A DNA stretch of 13,841 nucleotides from Thermodesulfobacteriota bacterium (GCA_030018715.1 JASEHN010000034.1:1-13841), one strand, 5' to 3'. Positions 5,223-12,917 are shown, counted from the stretch's first letter. Notes: generated from the letters alone by a model not told the origin. Program-made: numbers and translations.

Positions 5223-7964
5223 ATGGGGAAAGCAGTATGGCATGCTATTGAAGCGGAACAAGTACTTAAAGAACTGAATACGGATAGCCATAATGGCTTG
5301 ACCGCCGACGAGGTCCAGAAGAGGCTGGAACAATACGGCTATAATGAACTAAAAAAAGAAGAAAAAATTTCCCCTATTACCCTCTTCTTCAACCAGTTCA
5401 AGAATATCCTGATCATCATCCTTCTCGTGGCCATCGGGCTTTCGGCGCTGATCGGGGAGCTGGTGGATGCAGCCATCATCGCCGTGATCGTCGTCTTTTG
5501 CGCAGTCCTGGGGTTTATTCAGGAGTACCGCGCCGAGCGGGCCCTGGATGCTTTGAAGAAGATGCTCTCTCCAACCATTACCGTTTTAAGAGGAGGGCGG
5601 GAAGCTGATATTCCCTCGAAAGAACTTGTCCCCGGAGATATAATGCTCCTGGAAGCGGGAGATAAGATCCCGGCCGACGCCCGCCTGGTGGAAAGCCATT
5701 CATTGAGATGCGATGAAGCTTCGTTAACAGGGGAGTCCGTGCCAGTGAGCAAAAATATTCAGCCTTCATCTGAAGGGGTGCGGGTCAGCGATCGCAAAAA
5801 CATGATCTTCACCGGGACCACCGTTACTTATGGGCGAGGGAAAGCAGTCGTCACTTCCACCGGCATGAATACAGAATTTGGCAAAATCGCCGAGGAAGTT
5901 ACGAGTGTGGAGGTTGAGAAGACTCCTCTGGAAAAGAGAACGGCAGAGATCGGAAAATGGCTGGGCATCGTCGCCGTGTCGATCTGTATCCTGGTTGCCG
6001 GAATCAGCATATTCAGGGAAGCGATGTGGGGCAAAATAGACCTGCAATTCGTCATCACCATGGTGATGTTTACTGTGGCCCTCGCTGTAGCAGCAGTTCC
6101 TGAGGCGCTGGCAGCCATTGTGACAGGAGCCCTAGCCATCGGGATGCATCAGATGGCCCAAAAAAATGCCCTCATAAGAAAAATGCCCGCGGTCGAGACT
6201 TTGGGATGCACCACAGTCATCTGCTCTGATAAGACCGGGACCCTCACCAAAGGAGAGATGACCGTCAGGAAGATCTTCGCCAGGGGCAAAATGGTGGAGG
6301 TGAGCGGAATTGGTTATGACCCCGTGGGTGAGTTTAAAGGATCAGATCCAGTGGGAATCAACAAGAGTCGCTCCTTACGAATGCTTTTGCAGGCAGGGAT
6401 TTTATGCAGCGACGCCGACCTTCATCAGCAGAACGGAAAATGGTTGATCAAAGGAGATCCCACCGAGGGGGCCCTGGTTGTAGCCGCAGCCAAAGCCGGC
6501 CTTTCGATCCATGAGATCAAGCTGGAAAACCCCAGGATTGAGGAAATTCCTTTTAGTTCCGAGAGGAAAAGAATGACGACCATCCATCAAATGCCCGATG
6601 GGAAAAAGGTCGCTTTCATGAAGGGAGCTCCGGAGGTTATACTGGGAAAATGCCCTTATATTCTTGAAGACGGAGGCTGGAGAAACCTCCATGGAGAGGA
6701 AAAAGCGGACATATTGCGGGCAAACGAGGAGATGGCCCATGCGGCTTTGAGGGTCCTGGGGATTGCTTACCGGGATCTTCCCGATGGAATCGGTTACAGC
6801 GAGGATTTTATTGAAAAGGATTTGATCTTTCTGGGCCTAGTGGGCATGATGGACCCCCCGCGGGAAGAAGCGATTGAGGCCACCAAGGTATGTAGGCAGG
6901 TGGGCATTAAACCCATTATGATTACCGGAGACCATAAGCTAACGGCCGTGGCCATTGCCAAGGAAATTGGATTATATAAGGATGGCGACAAGGTGCTTAC
7001 CGGAGAAGAACTGGAAAAGATGAGCGATGAGGAGTATGAGAAGGTTGTCCGCCAGGTTACGGTATATGCCCGAGTGTCCCCGATGGACAAATTAAAAATC
7101 GTGAAGGCCTGGAAGAATCAGGGGGAAGTCGTGGCCATGACCGGCGACGGGGTAAATGATGCTCCCGCTCTCAAGCAGGCCGACATCGGAATCGCCATGG
7201 GGATTACCGGAACAGAAGTGACCAAAGAAGCAGCGGATATGGTCCTGAGTGATGACAACTTTGCCACGATCGTGAATGCCATTGAGCGGGGCAGGTGGAT
7301 TTATGATAATATCAAAAAATATCTTACCTATCTCCTGCGCTGCAATATAACCGAAGTGGCCGTGATCGGAGGATTTGTTTTGTTCATGGGGCCGGAGTAT
7401 CTTCCTCTCCTCCCCGCAGCCATCCTGTACATCAACCTGGCGACCGATGGGCTTCCGGCCCTGGCTTTAGGGGTCGCTCCTCCGGATCCGGACATCATGC
7501 AGCGGCCGCCGCGCAACCCCAATGAGAGCGTCTTTTCCTGGGATGTAAAGGCATTCATTCTCATGGCCCTGGTAATTGAGATTCCTCTCTTTGCCTTCCT
7601 GTTTTTTCACGAGCTCACGGATATCACTCACGCCCGGACAGAGATGTTTTTCCTTTTCATTGCCATTGAAATTATTATCGCCCTCAATTTCCGTTCCATG
7701 AAATATAGCATCTTTAAGGCCCCGCCCCACAAATGGCTCCTCATTGCCATTTTATGGGAAGTGATCTTGATTGTCGTTCTGATTCAAATTCCCTCGGTGC
7801 GAGAAGCGTTTGGAATTCAAATGCCCACCGTTTCCGATCTTGGGATCGTTTTAGCCTTTGGCCTAATTGTCTTTATATCCATGGAAGTAATCAAGGCCAT
7901 TTTGCGCAAGAAGCTGCAGCCGGACAGGAAGATAGCCTCATATATTCAAGGCGGTTCAGATTAA
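5223..7964 (+). CDS. P2A-type (SERCA-like) Ca2+-transporting P-type ATPase
   Basis: A complete 913-aa P-type ATPase that exports cations, most likely Ca2+, at the cost of ATP. Motifs in order: N-terminal cation-ATPase domain (about 5-75), TGES of the actuator (169-172), TM4 PEAL (293-296), phosphorylated aspartate D336 in CSDKTGT, KGAPE (467-471) of the nucleotide domain, TGD at 568-570, and TGDGVNDAP (640-648) at the hinge. In the C-terminal six-helix part the residues that bind both Ca2+ ions in SERCA are all visible: E294 (TM4), N708 and E711 (TM5), N738, T741 and D742 (TM6), and E816 in IEIIIALN (TM8). Two-ion stoichiometry is thus possible, unlike many bacterial one-site pumps. The canonical PEGLP is PEALA here. 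The ATG has GAGGAG 5 nt upstream. Monocistronic: own promoter and a terminator directly after the stop. Confidence 0.93.
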   Translation: MGKAVWHAIEAEQVLKELNTDSHNGLTADEVQKRLEQYGYNELKKEEKISPITLFFNQFKNILIIILLVAIGLSALIGELVDAAIIAVIVVFCAVLGFIQEYRAERALDALKKMLSPTITVLRGGREADIPSKELVPGDIMLLEAGDKIPADARLVESHSLRCDEASLTGESVPVSKNIQPSSEGVRVSDRKNMIFTGTTVTYGRGKAVVTSTGMNTEFGKIAEEVTSVEVEKTPLEKRTAEIGKWLGIVAVSICILVAGISIFREAMWGKIDLQFVITMVMFTVALAVAAVPEALAAIVTGALAIGMHQMAQKNALIRKMPAVETLGCTTVICSDKTGTLTKGEMTVRKIFARGKMVEVSGIGYDPVGEFKGSDPVGINKSRSLRMLLQAGILCSDADLHQQNGKWLIKGDPTEGALVVAAAKAGLSIHEIKLENPRIEEIPFSSERKRMTTIHQMPDGKKVAFMKGAPEVILGKCPYILEDGGWRNLHGEEKADILRANEEMAHAALRVLGIAYRDLPDGIGYSEDFIEKDLIFLGLVGMMDPPREEAIEATKVCRQVGIKPIMITGDHKLTAVAIAKEIGLYKDGDKVLTGEELEKMSDEEYEKVVRQVTVYARVSPMDKLKIVKAWKNQGEVVAMTGDGVNDAPALKQADIGIAMGITGTEVTKEAADMVLSDDNFATIVNAIERGRWIYDNIKKYLTYLLRCNITEVAVIGGFVLFMGPEYLPLLPAAILYINLATDGLPALALGVAPPDPDIMQRPPRNPNESVFSWDVKAFILMALVIEIPLFAFLFFHELTDITHARTEMFFLFIAIEIIIALNFRSMKYSIFKAPPHKWLLIAILWEVILIVVLIQIPSVREAFGIQMPTVSDLGIVLAFGLIVFISMEVIKAILRKKLQPDRKIASYIQGGSD

Positions 7965-7996
7965 GGGGAAAGTTTTTCCCCATTCTTCTTTTTCGG
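7965..7996 (+). terminator. Intrinsic terminator of the Ca2+-ATPase
   Basis: GGGGAAA (7965-7971), a 3-nt loop and TTTCCCC (7975-7981) form a perfect 7-bp stem starting on the base after the TAA stop. It is followed by the pyrimidine-rich ATTCTTCTTTTTC. Confidence 0.75.
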
Positions 7997-8005
7997 GGGG
8001 AGAGG

Positions 8006-8193
8006 GTGGAGATATCCTGGCATTTCACCGAGGGGGATTTTTTCGGGCAGCTACCCGGGGAAAAAAAGGATTTTATCTCTCTCTCCACTCCCCGCTTTTA
8101 TGAGAAGAATCAATTTATCTTTTTAGCCGGGAACACGGGGAATTCGGCTTTTTGCCTGGAAGAGGGAAAAGTCCGGATCTTTCGCATTACCCC
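8006..8193 (+). pseudogene. Crp/Fnr-type regulator, truncated N-terminal remnant
   Basis: From the GTG at 8006, with GGGGGAGAG just upstream, the frame reads VEISWHFTEGDFFGQLPGEK, then FYEKNQFIFLAG, GNSAFCLEEGKVRIFRITP. This is the start of a Crp/Fnr cyclic-nucleotide-binding-like domain: the G-x-x-IF-x-x-G and EGKV-x-I-x-R-I pattern of its beta strands is clear. After about 60 codons the similarity stops at ATTACCCC (8186-8193). The rest of the sensor domain and the whole helix-turn-helix domain are missing. The frame then runs 35 unrelated codons to a stop at 8297-8299, overlapping the HdrB fragment in another frame. It was probably a redox or sulfur-responsive regulator (inference). Confidence 0.65.
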
Positions 8194-8375
8194 TTATGCT
8201 GGATGCCAAACAGCGGGCGGTCGAGCGGGAATTGGGGGAGAAAATAAGGCTGCCAGTTTTTTATATTACGCAGTTGTTAGGGATGGCCATGGGTATTGAT
8301 CAGAAAAAATTGGGCCTGCACCGGCTGATCACATCACCAGAGGCCTTTCTGCGCAAATTATCAAAAAACTCTTGA
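8187..8375 (+). pseudogene. HdrB-like (heterodisulfide reductase subunit B) C-terminal remnant
   Basis: In a different frame from the Crp fragment, codons from 8187 to the TGA at 8373-8375 read LPLMLDAKQRAVERELGEK, then IRLPVFYITQLLGMAMGI and KKLGLHRL. This matches the C-terminal end of HdrB-family CCG-domain proteins, in which a CPxC-x-x-x-LDxxQ segment is followed by (I/L)PVxYxTQLLGLAxG and GLxxH. In a third frame PLC precedes WM, so the CPLC cluster motif seems broken by small deletions at the join. Only about 60 of some 290 codons remain, and there is no start or ribosome site, so it should be inactive. An HdrBC-type electron-transfer gene here would suit a sulfate reducer. Confidence 0.6.
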
Positions 8376-8424
8376 CTTCAGGAGGGTTAGTCAACCATAA
8401 TGAAATAGGAATTTCGCTCAGATG

Positions 8425-8470
8425 TTGGAATTTATTGGTTAAAAAACTAGCCATTCCAAATTTTAATTAT
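8425..8470 (+). terminator. Possible terminator of the former hdrB gene
   Basis: TTGGAAT (8425-8431) pairs with ATTCCAA (8453-8459). Inner TGGTTA/TAGCCA pairing with a 4-nt bulge lengthens the stem. An A/T-rich tail (ATTTTAATTATT) follows. The position, 50 nt after the HdrB remnant's stop, suits a leftover terminator. Confidence 0.35.
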
Positions 8471-8546
8471 TAGAAGACCCAGTAGAAAGTCCACCGGTTT
8501 AATGGACCTTCTGCCCGATCGTTTATCAGGCGCCTTCTTAACACCT

Positions 8547-8576
8547 TTCTAAGAATCTATTGGGAATGTCTATAAT
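8547..8576 (+). promoter_or_regulatory. Candidate promoter upstream of the dsr operon
   Basis: A perfect TATAAT (8571-8576) lies 18 nt after TTCTAA (8547-8552, 3/6 match). A start near 8583 would give dsrA a leader of about 400 nt that includes the whole second MITE-like element. No better promoter is visible between the element and dsrA. Confidence 0.3.
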
Positions 8577-8693
8577 AAGTTGACAGTATGCAGGTCAATC
8601 AAGTAAATGGATCACTTGAAATCCCCTATTGCTCACCTTTAGTCCGCCTAATATGGCGTAGATTTTTAAAAAATCAAGAGGACTGGATATAGG

Positions 8694-8756
8694 ATGCTGA
8701 AAAGTTGTGAGGAGGTGACCAAATTTTTAGCAGAGTTTAGAGGAAGCAAAGGATGA
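8694..8756 (+). pseudogene. Short frame interrupted by the MITE-like element
   Basis: The ATG at 8694, with AGAGGA 9 nt upstream, opens a frame of 20 codons beginning MLKSCEEVTKFLAEF, ending at a TGA (8754-8756) made by the first bases of the element. Removing the element and one 7-bp repeat would extend it to about 30 codons, ending just before dsrA. The CEEVTKFL start recalls anti-sigma zinc-finger N-termini, but it is too short to claim. It may be a gene relic, a leader peptide or chance. Confidence 0.25.
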
Positions 8757-8915
8757 TGAACTCGTAAAAAGTCGCGAAAGGGTCATTGCGAGTCCGCCTA
8801 AGGCGGACGAAGCAATCTCGTTTTTATAAGTGCCCGAAAATACAAGATTGCTTCGTCGTCCCGCAAATACGGAACTCCTCGCAATGACAAGAACAGGACT
8901 TTTTACGAATCCATC
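8755..8915. mobile_element. MITE-like palindromic element, copy 2 (161 bp), upstream of dsrA
   Basis: The 19-bp terminal repeats at 8755-8773 and 8897-8915 share the same sequence family as copy 1 and pair with three mismatches near the tips. The core ACTCGTAAAAAGTC/GACTTTTTACGA end is kept. Internal GTCATTGCGAG and CTCGCAATGAC arms, and GAAGCAATCTCGTTTTTATAAGT, match copy 1 almost exactly. The left arm also carries the 17-bp palindrome GTCCGCCTAAGGCGGAC (8792-8808), absent from copy 1. The exact direct repeat AAAGGAT abuts both ends (8748-8754 and 8916-8922), as expected for a 7-bp target duplication. No transposase is encoded, so it would need one in trans. Confidence 0.85.
8792..8808. repeat. 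CCGCCT-A-AGGCGG palindrome, copy 3, inside the MITE-like element
   Basis: A perfect 17-bp palindrome with 8-bp arms around A8800. In copy 1 of the element the corresponding place reads GCGAAAGC. The opposite arm of both copies keeps a degenerate TCCCGC...CGGA version, so the palindrome could be ancestral to the element rather than inserted later. Confidence 0.7.
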
Positions 8916-8981
8916 AAAGGATGGTTGTTTATCGTTTCAGTTTTTAGGGCGTGATTGAAATAAAAAATGGAGGAGGAAAAA

Positions 8982-10178
8982 ATGGCTGAATCAGAAACCC
9001 CTCTTTTGGATGAGCTGGAAAAAGGGGAATGGCCGAGCTTTGTGAAAGACATGAAGCAGGCCGCGGAAAAAAAGCCCATGGCCAAAGACCTCTTGCGTCA
9101 GCTCGAGCTTTCCTATAAAGAAAAGATCGGGCACTGGAAGCATGGGGGCATCGTGGGCGTCAAAGGCTATGGGGGAGGCGTCATTGGCCGGTATTCAGAC
9201 CGTCCCGACCTTTTCCCGGGTGTTGCGCATTTTCACACCATGCGCGTCAACCACCCGACCGGATGGTTCTACACAACCAAGGCCCTGCGCACCCTTTGCG
9301 ACATCTGGGACAAGCATGGCAGCGGCTTGACCAACATGCATGGCTCTACGGGAGACATCATTTTGCTGGGAACATCCACCGACCATTTGCAGTCTTGTTT
9401 TGATGATCTCTCCGACGCCGGATTTGATCTGGGAGGGTCAGGGTCGGCCCTGCGGACTCCCAGCGCCTGCGTCGGCCCGGCCCGTTGCGAATGGGCCTGC
9501 ATCGACAGCCTAAATATCTGTTATGACATCACCATGAGTTTTCAGGATCAATTGCACCGCCCGATGTTCCCTTACAAATTCAAAATCAAAGTCTCGGGCT
9601 GCGCCAATGACTGCGTGGCTTCCATCGCCCGGTCGGATTTTTCGATTATCGGCACGTGGAAGGGTAAGATCCAGATCGATCAAAAAGAAGTTCAGGCCTA
9701 TGCGGCCTCAGGCCTGGATGTCCAAGCGGAGGTCACAGACCTCTGCCCGACGAAATGCATGACCTGGGATGAAAAGGCGAAAACGCTGGCGATTGAAGAT
9801 GCCGACTGCACGCGCTGCATGCATTGCATCAACATGATGCCCAAAGCCCTGCGCCAGGGAAAAGAAAAGGGCGCCACCCTGCTGATCGGCGGCAAGGCCC
9901 CCATTGTCCAGGGCGCTCTGCTTTCCACGGTCATCGTGCCTTTCATGAAACTGGAGCCTCCCTACCAGGAACTGAAAGACCTGATTTTAAAGATCCTTGA
10001 CTGGTGGGATGAACACGGTAAGATGCGGGAAAGAGTTGGAGAGCTGATCAACCGGGTGGGAATGCGAACATTTCTTAAGGACATAGGGTTGAAACCGGCT
10101 CCCCAGATGGTCAAGAACCCGCGAACGAACCCCTATGTGTTCTTCTGGCCCGAAGAGATTAAAAAGGAGGTAAAGTAA
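8982..10178 (+). CDS. dsrA: Dissimilatory sulfite reductase, alpha subunit
   Basis: A 398-aa DsrA, which with DsrB forms the alpha2beta2 cytoplasmic enzyme that reduces sulfite by six electrons, via the DsrC trisulfide, in anaerobic respiration. The siroheme-coupled [4Fe-4S] ligands are visible as C163-x5-C169 (ACVGPARCEW) and C207-x3-C211 (SGCANDC). The inserted ferredoxin domain follows (about 250-300), with CPTK at 255-258 and CTRCMHC at 276-282. It is slightly shorter than the Desulfovibrio protein, which is about 437 aa. The ATG at 8982 is chosen over one at 8967 because GGAGGAGG lies between them, 5-6 nt before 8982, and because MAESETPLLDELEKG aligns with known DsrA starts. It is first in the dsr operon; dsrB follows after 2 nt. 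A MITE-like element ends 66 bp upstream. Confidence 0.97.
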   Translation: MAESETPLLDELEKGEWPSFVKDMKQAAEKKPMAKDLLRQLELSYKEKIGHWKHGGIVGVKGYGGGVIGRYSDRPDLFPGVAHFHTMRVNHPTGWFYTTKALRTLCDIWDKHGSGLTNMHGSTGDIILLGTSTDHLQSCFDDLSDAGFDLGGSGSALRTPSACVGPARCEWACIDSLNICYDITMSFQDQLHRPMFPYKFKIKVSGCANDCVASIARSDFSIIGTWKGKIQIDQKEVQAYAASGLDVQAEVTDLCPTKCMTWDEKAKTLAIEDADCTRCMHCINMMPKALRQGKEKGATLLIGGKAPIVQGALLSTVIVPFMKLEPPYQELKDLILKILDWWDEHGKMRERVGELINRVGMRTFLKDIGLKPAPQMVKNPRTNPYVFFWPEEIKKEVK

Positions 10179-10180
10179 AA

Positions 10181-11242
10181 ATGGCCAAAACGGATATTGG
10201 ACCGCCCAACTATAAAAATTTCATGCCGCCGGTGATTCAGAAGAATTACGGGAAATGGCAATACCATGAAATTCTCCAACCGGGCCTGCTGAAACATGTG
10301 GGCGAAACCGGTGAAGAGCTCTACACCGTGCGCGCTGGTTCACCAAGGCTGATGAGCACGGATCATATCCGGGAGATCTGCGAAATCGCCGAAAAGTATT
10401 GCGATGGCTATCTGCGCTTCACCAGCCGGCACAACATTGAGTTTCTCCTGACTGATAAATCGAAGATTGAACCTTTGATAGCCGAATTGAAAAGCAAAAA
10501 GTACCCGGTCGGCGGGACCGGCCATTGCGTAACCAATATCGTGCATACCCAGGGCTGGGTTCACTGCCATACGCCGGCAACGGATGCTTCCGGGCCGGTG
10601 AAAGCAGTCATGGACGAACTCCACGAGTATTTCTCCACCATGACCATGCCTTCCCAGGTGCGCATCGCTCTGGCCTGCTGCCTGAACATGTGCGGGGCCG
10701 TGCACTGTTCGGACATCGCCATCCTGGGAATTCACCGCACCGTACCCAAGCCGGACCATTCCCGGGTGCCCAATGTTTGCGAAATTCCCACAACGGTGGC
10801 CTCCTGTCCCACCGGAGCCATCCGGCCTGACCCCAAAACCAAAAGCGTGACCATCAACGAAGAGAAGTGCATGTATTGCGGAAACTGTTATACGGTCTGT
10901 CCGGCTCTTCCCCTGGCAGACCCGGAAAACGACGGCATTTCCATCTGGGTCGGCGGGAAAGTTTCCAATGCCCGGAGTGCGCCCATGTTTTCCAAGCTGG
11001 CCATTCCCTTCCTGCCCAACAACCCGCCAAGATGGCCGGAGACGGTGGCGGCCGTGAAAAATATCTTGGAGACCTACGCCAAACATGCCCGTAAGCACGA
11101 GCGCATGGGCGAATGGATTAACCGCATCAGCTGGGAAAGGTTCTTCCGCTTAACGGGGATTGAATTCACCGATAAGCACATTGATGACTTCACCACGGCT
11201 CCGGAAACCTACCGGACAACTACCCAATTCAAGTGGGGTTGA
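10181..11242 (+). CDS. dsrB: Dissimilatory sulfite reductase, beta subunit
   Basis: A 353-aa DsrB, the subunit that carries the catalytically active siroheme. Cluster and siroheme ligands are visible as C166-C167, C171 and C176 in ACCLNMCGAVHC. The ferredoxin domain (about 205-245) has CPTGAI at 209-214 and CMYCGNCYTVCP at 230-241, a complete set for [4Fe-4S]. The GTGHCVTN and VHCHTP segments of the active-site region (114-132) are intact. The length is near the usual 350-390. The AAGGAGG within the last codons of dsrA serves the ATG at 10181, so the two subunits are tightly co-translated. dsrD starts 2 nt after the dsrB stop. The gene pair is the standard marker for sulfate and sulfite reducers, and its arrangement with dsrD indicates the reductive form. 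Confidence 0.97.
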   Translation: MAKTDIGPPNYKNFMPPVIQKNYGKWQYHEILQPGLLKHVGETGEELYTVRAGSPRLMSTDHIREICEIAEKYCDGYLRFTSRHNIEFLLTDKSKIEPLIAELKSKKYPVGGTGHCVTNIVHTQGWVHCHTPATDASGPVKAVMDELHEYFSTMTMPSQVRIALACCLNMCGAVHCSDIAILGIHRTVPKPDHSRVPNVCEIPTTVASCPTGAIRPDPKTKSVTINEEKCMYCGNCYTVCPALPLADPENDGISIWVGGKVSNARSAPMFSKLAIPFLPNNPPRWPETVAAVKNILETYAKHARKHERMGEWINRISWERFFRLTGIEFTDKHIDDFTTAPETYRTTTQFKWG

Positions 11243-11244
11243 AA

Positions 11245-11469
11245 ATGAGCGCAGAGACCAAGGGAAAAGTATTGGAATTTTTTCGGGAAAAATCCAGAGG
11301 GGATAAGAAAAAATATTACGTGAAGGAAGTAGTGAAAGGGCTGCCAAATGAAGATCGCCATGCGATTCAGGAGGCGGTGAAAGAACTCCTTGACGAGGAA
11401 ACCCTGAAGTATTGGTCCAGCGGCAGCACCACGTATGTTATGCTCGCCGAATTTTTCCCAAAAGAGTAG
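11245..11469 (+). CDS. dsrD: DsrD, winged-helix activator of dissimilatory sulfite reductase
   Basis: A 74-aa protein with the diagnostic DsrD ending YWSSGSTTY and the winged-helix core before it (KVLEFFREKS...YYVKEVVKGL...AVKELLDEETLKYWSSG). DsrD was long taken for a DNA-binding protein because of its fold; more recent work describes it as an allosteric activator that speeds DsrAB turnover. It is characteristic of organisms that use Dsr in the reductive direction. The ATG at 11245 lies 2 nt after the dsrB stop with GGGG 6 nt upstream; a GTG at 11233 would overlap dsrB and has no better site. The C-terminus is a few residues longer than in Desulfovibrio (MLAEFFPKE). It lies between dsrB and dsrN in the operon. 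Confidence 0.93.
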   Translation: MSAETKGKVLEFFREKSRGDKKKYYVKEVVKGLPNEDRHAIQEAVKELLDEETLKYWSSGSTTYVMLAEFFPKE

Positions 11470-11481
11470 CTTTATAAGATT

Positions 11482-12912
11482 ATGAACGGGGCAATTCCTC
11501 GGCTGGTCATTGCGGCTTTGCGGGGGGGAGCGGGGAAGACCACGCTTTCCCTCGGCATGGCCGCGGCCTGGAAGGGACGCGGTAAGAAAGTAGCCCCGTT
11601 TAAAAAAGGACCGGATTACATAGATGCCGCCTGGCTTTCTTTGGCTGCCGGGAACCCCTGCCACAACCTGGATACATTTTTAATGGGAGGCAGGGAAGTC
11701 CAGCGATCGTTTTGGCAGAATGCCCAAGAAGCGGATATCGCTTTGATCGAGGGCAACCGGGGCCTATATGACGGGGTGGATGACGGAGGAAGCCACAGCA
11801 CTGCTGAGCTGGCCAAGCTCCTCCAAGCGCCGGTCATCCTAATTATTGACTGCGATAAAGTGACCCGGACAGCCGCGGCCATGGTTTTGGGTTGCCAGAA
11901 ATTGGACCAGGAAGTGGACATCCGGGGCGTGATCCTCAACCGGGTGGCCCGCAGCCGTCACGAAGATATTTTGCGGAGGTCCATTGAGAAAATTTGCCAC
12001 CTTCCAGTTGTGGGGGCCGTTCCCAGGATGGAGGATTTTCCGTTCCCCGAAAGGCATCTGGGACTTACGCCTCCGCAAGAGCATGCCCGGGTGCAAAAAG
12101 CTTTAAAAAGAGCGATGGAGGTAGCTGAAGAGTACCTGAACCTGGATCAACTGGGGGAGATCGCCGAAAAAAACTCATGGCGGGTTGCCCCAATTTCCCG
12201 GATCAGGAAAGAACAAATCGTTCCCGAGGAACACGGGACAAGTTCAGATAAGCCGGTCATAGGGGTGGTTAAGGATTCGGCCTTTCAATTTTATTATCCG
12301 GAAAATTTACAGGCCCTTTCCGACCGCGGGGCCAAACTAATTGAAGTAAGCGCGATTAAGGAAAAAGAACTGCCGCCGGTGGATGCTCTTTACATTGGCG
12401 GAGGATTTCCGGAAGCGCATGCTAAATGCCTAACTGAAAATGTTACCTTTCGTAATTCTCTCCGCCAAGCCGCGGAAAACGGCCTGCCGGTCTATGCTGA
12501 ATGCGGCGGATTGATGTACCTGGGAGAGAACCTGGTTATTTCTGGCCAGAATTTTCCCATGGCCGGAGTCTTACCTGTAGCGTTTCAAATGGAGAGACGG
12601 CCCCAGGGACATGGTTATACCCTTTGGGAAATTGAAAAAGAAAATCCGTTTTTTCCAGTGGGGTTGATTTTGAAAGGCCATGAGTTTCATTACTCGCGCC
12701 TCCTCTGGCTGCGGGAAGACGAAGCCCATCTCGCCTATGCCATGAAACGAGGAGCAGGCATCGACGGGAAGAAGGACGGGCTCTGCCGCAAGAATGTTTT
12801 GGCCACTTTTTCCCACATTCATGCCCTGGGAACCGAGGAGTGGAGTAATGCCCTGGTGGAAAAAGCCAGAAAATATCGCCTGGGCAAAAAAAACACGATG
12901 GCGGTTGTTTGA
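11482..12912 (+). CDS. dsrN: DsrN, CbiA/CobB-like siroheme amidase
   Basis: A 476-aa, two-domain, glutamine-dependent amidotransferase of the cobyrinate a,c-diamide synthase family. The N-terminal dethiobiotin-synthetase-like ATPase domain has the P-loop RGGAGKTT (14-21), KKGPDYID (41-48) and IEGNRGLYDG (89-98). The C-terminal class I glutaminase domain has nucleophile C341 in AECGGLMYLG, a KGHEFHYSR segment (399-407) and the late histidines SHIHALG (444-450). Alone it would be called CbiA, but its place after dsrABD points to DsrN, which converts siroheme to the mono-amide form used by DsrAB. No other cobalamin gene is present here. It starts 12 nt after dsrD with no clear ribosome site, so translation may depend on coupling to dsrD. 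The stop is 5 nt before the nitrilase ATG. Confidence 0.9.
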   Translation: MNGAIPRLVIAALRGGAGKTTLSLGMAAAWKGRGKKVAPFKKGPDYIDAAWLSLAAGNPCHNLDTFLMGGREVQRSFWQNAQEADIALIEGNRGLYDGVDDGGSHSTAELAKLLQAPVILIIDCDKVTRTAAAMVLGCQKLDQEVDIRGVILNRVARSRHEDILRRSIEKICHLPVVGAVPRMEDFPFPERHLGLTPPQEHARVQKALKRAMEVAEEYLNLDQLGEIAEKNSWRVAPISRIRKEQIVPEEHGTSSDKPVIGVVKDSAFQFYYPENLQALSDRGAKLIEVSAIKEKELPPVDALYIGGGFPEAHAKCLTENVTFRNSLRQAAENGLPVYAECGGLMYLGENLVISGQNFPMAGVLPVAFQMERRPQGHGYTLWEIEKENPFFPVGLILKGHEFHYSRLLWLREDEAHLAYAMKRGAGIDGKKDGLCRKNVLATFSHIHALGTEEWSNALVEKARKYRLGKKNTMAVV

Positions 12913-12917
12913 GGAAA

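Larger units (their letters stand above)
8376..8981. other. Gene-free region upstream of dsrA
   Basis: This 606-bp stretch holds a hairpin at 8425-8459, a second hairpin at 8484-8512 (10-bp stem, one mismatch, 9-nt loop, no U-tract), a promoter candidate at 8547-8576 and an isolated TTGACA at 8580-8585 without a matching -10. It also holds a 20-codon frame at 8694-8756 and the MITE-like element 8755-8915. The last 66 bp before dsrA hold only its ribosome site. I find no complete gene. Confidence 0.6.

Noticed and set aside
7733..8005. Upstream part of the 188-codon frame that ends at 8299
   Set aside because: The first 91 codons overlap the ATPase in another frame and mean nothing as protein; only the part from 8006 resembles a Crp/Fnr domain.
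8580..8609. TTGACA as a dsr operon promoter
   Set aside because: The best -10 at 17-18 nt (GTAAAT or TAAATG) matches only 3/6, so a perfect -35 alone is not enough.
10340..11098. 252-codon minus-strand frame across dsrB
   Set aside because: It is a shadow of dsrB created by GC-rich codon use; the dsrB frame has full family motifs.
11482..12912. Calling the gene cbiA of cobalamin synthesis
   Set aside because: The fold is the same, but there is no other cobalamin gene and it follows dsrABD directly, which favours the siroheme amidase DsrN.
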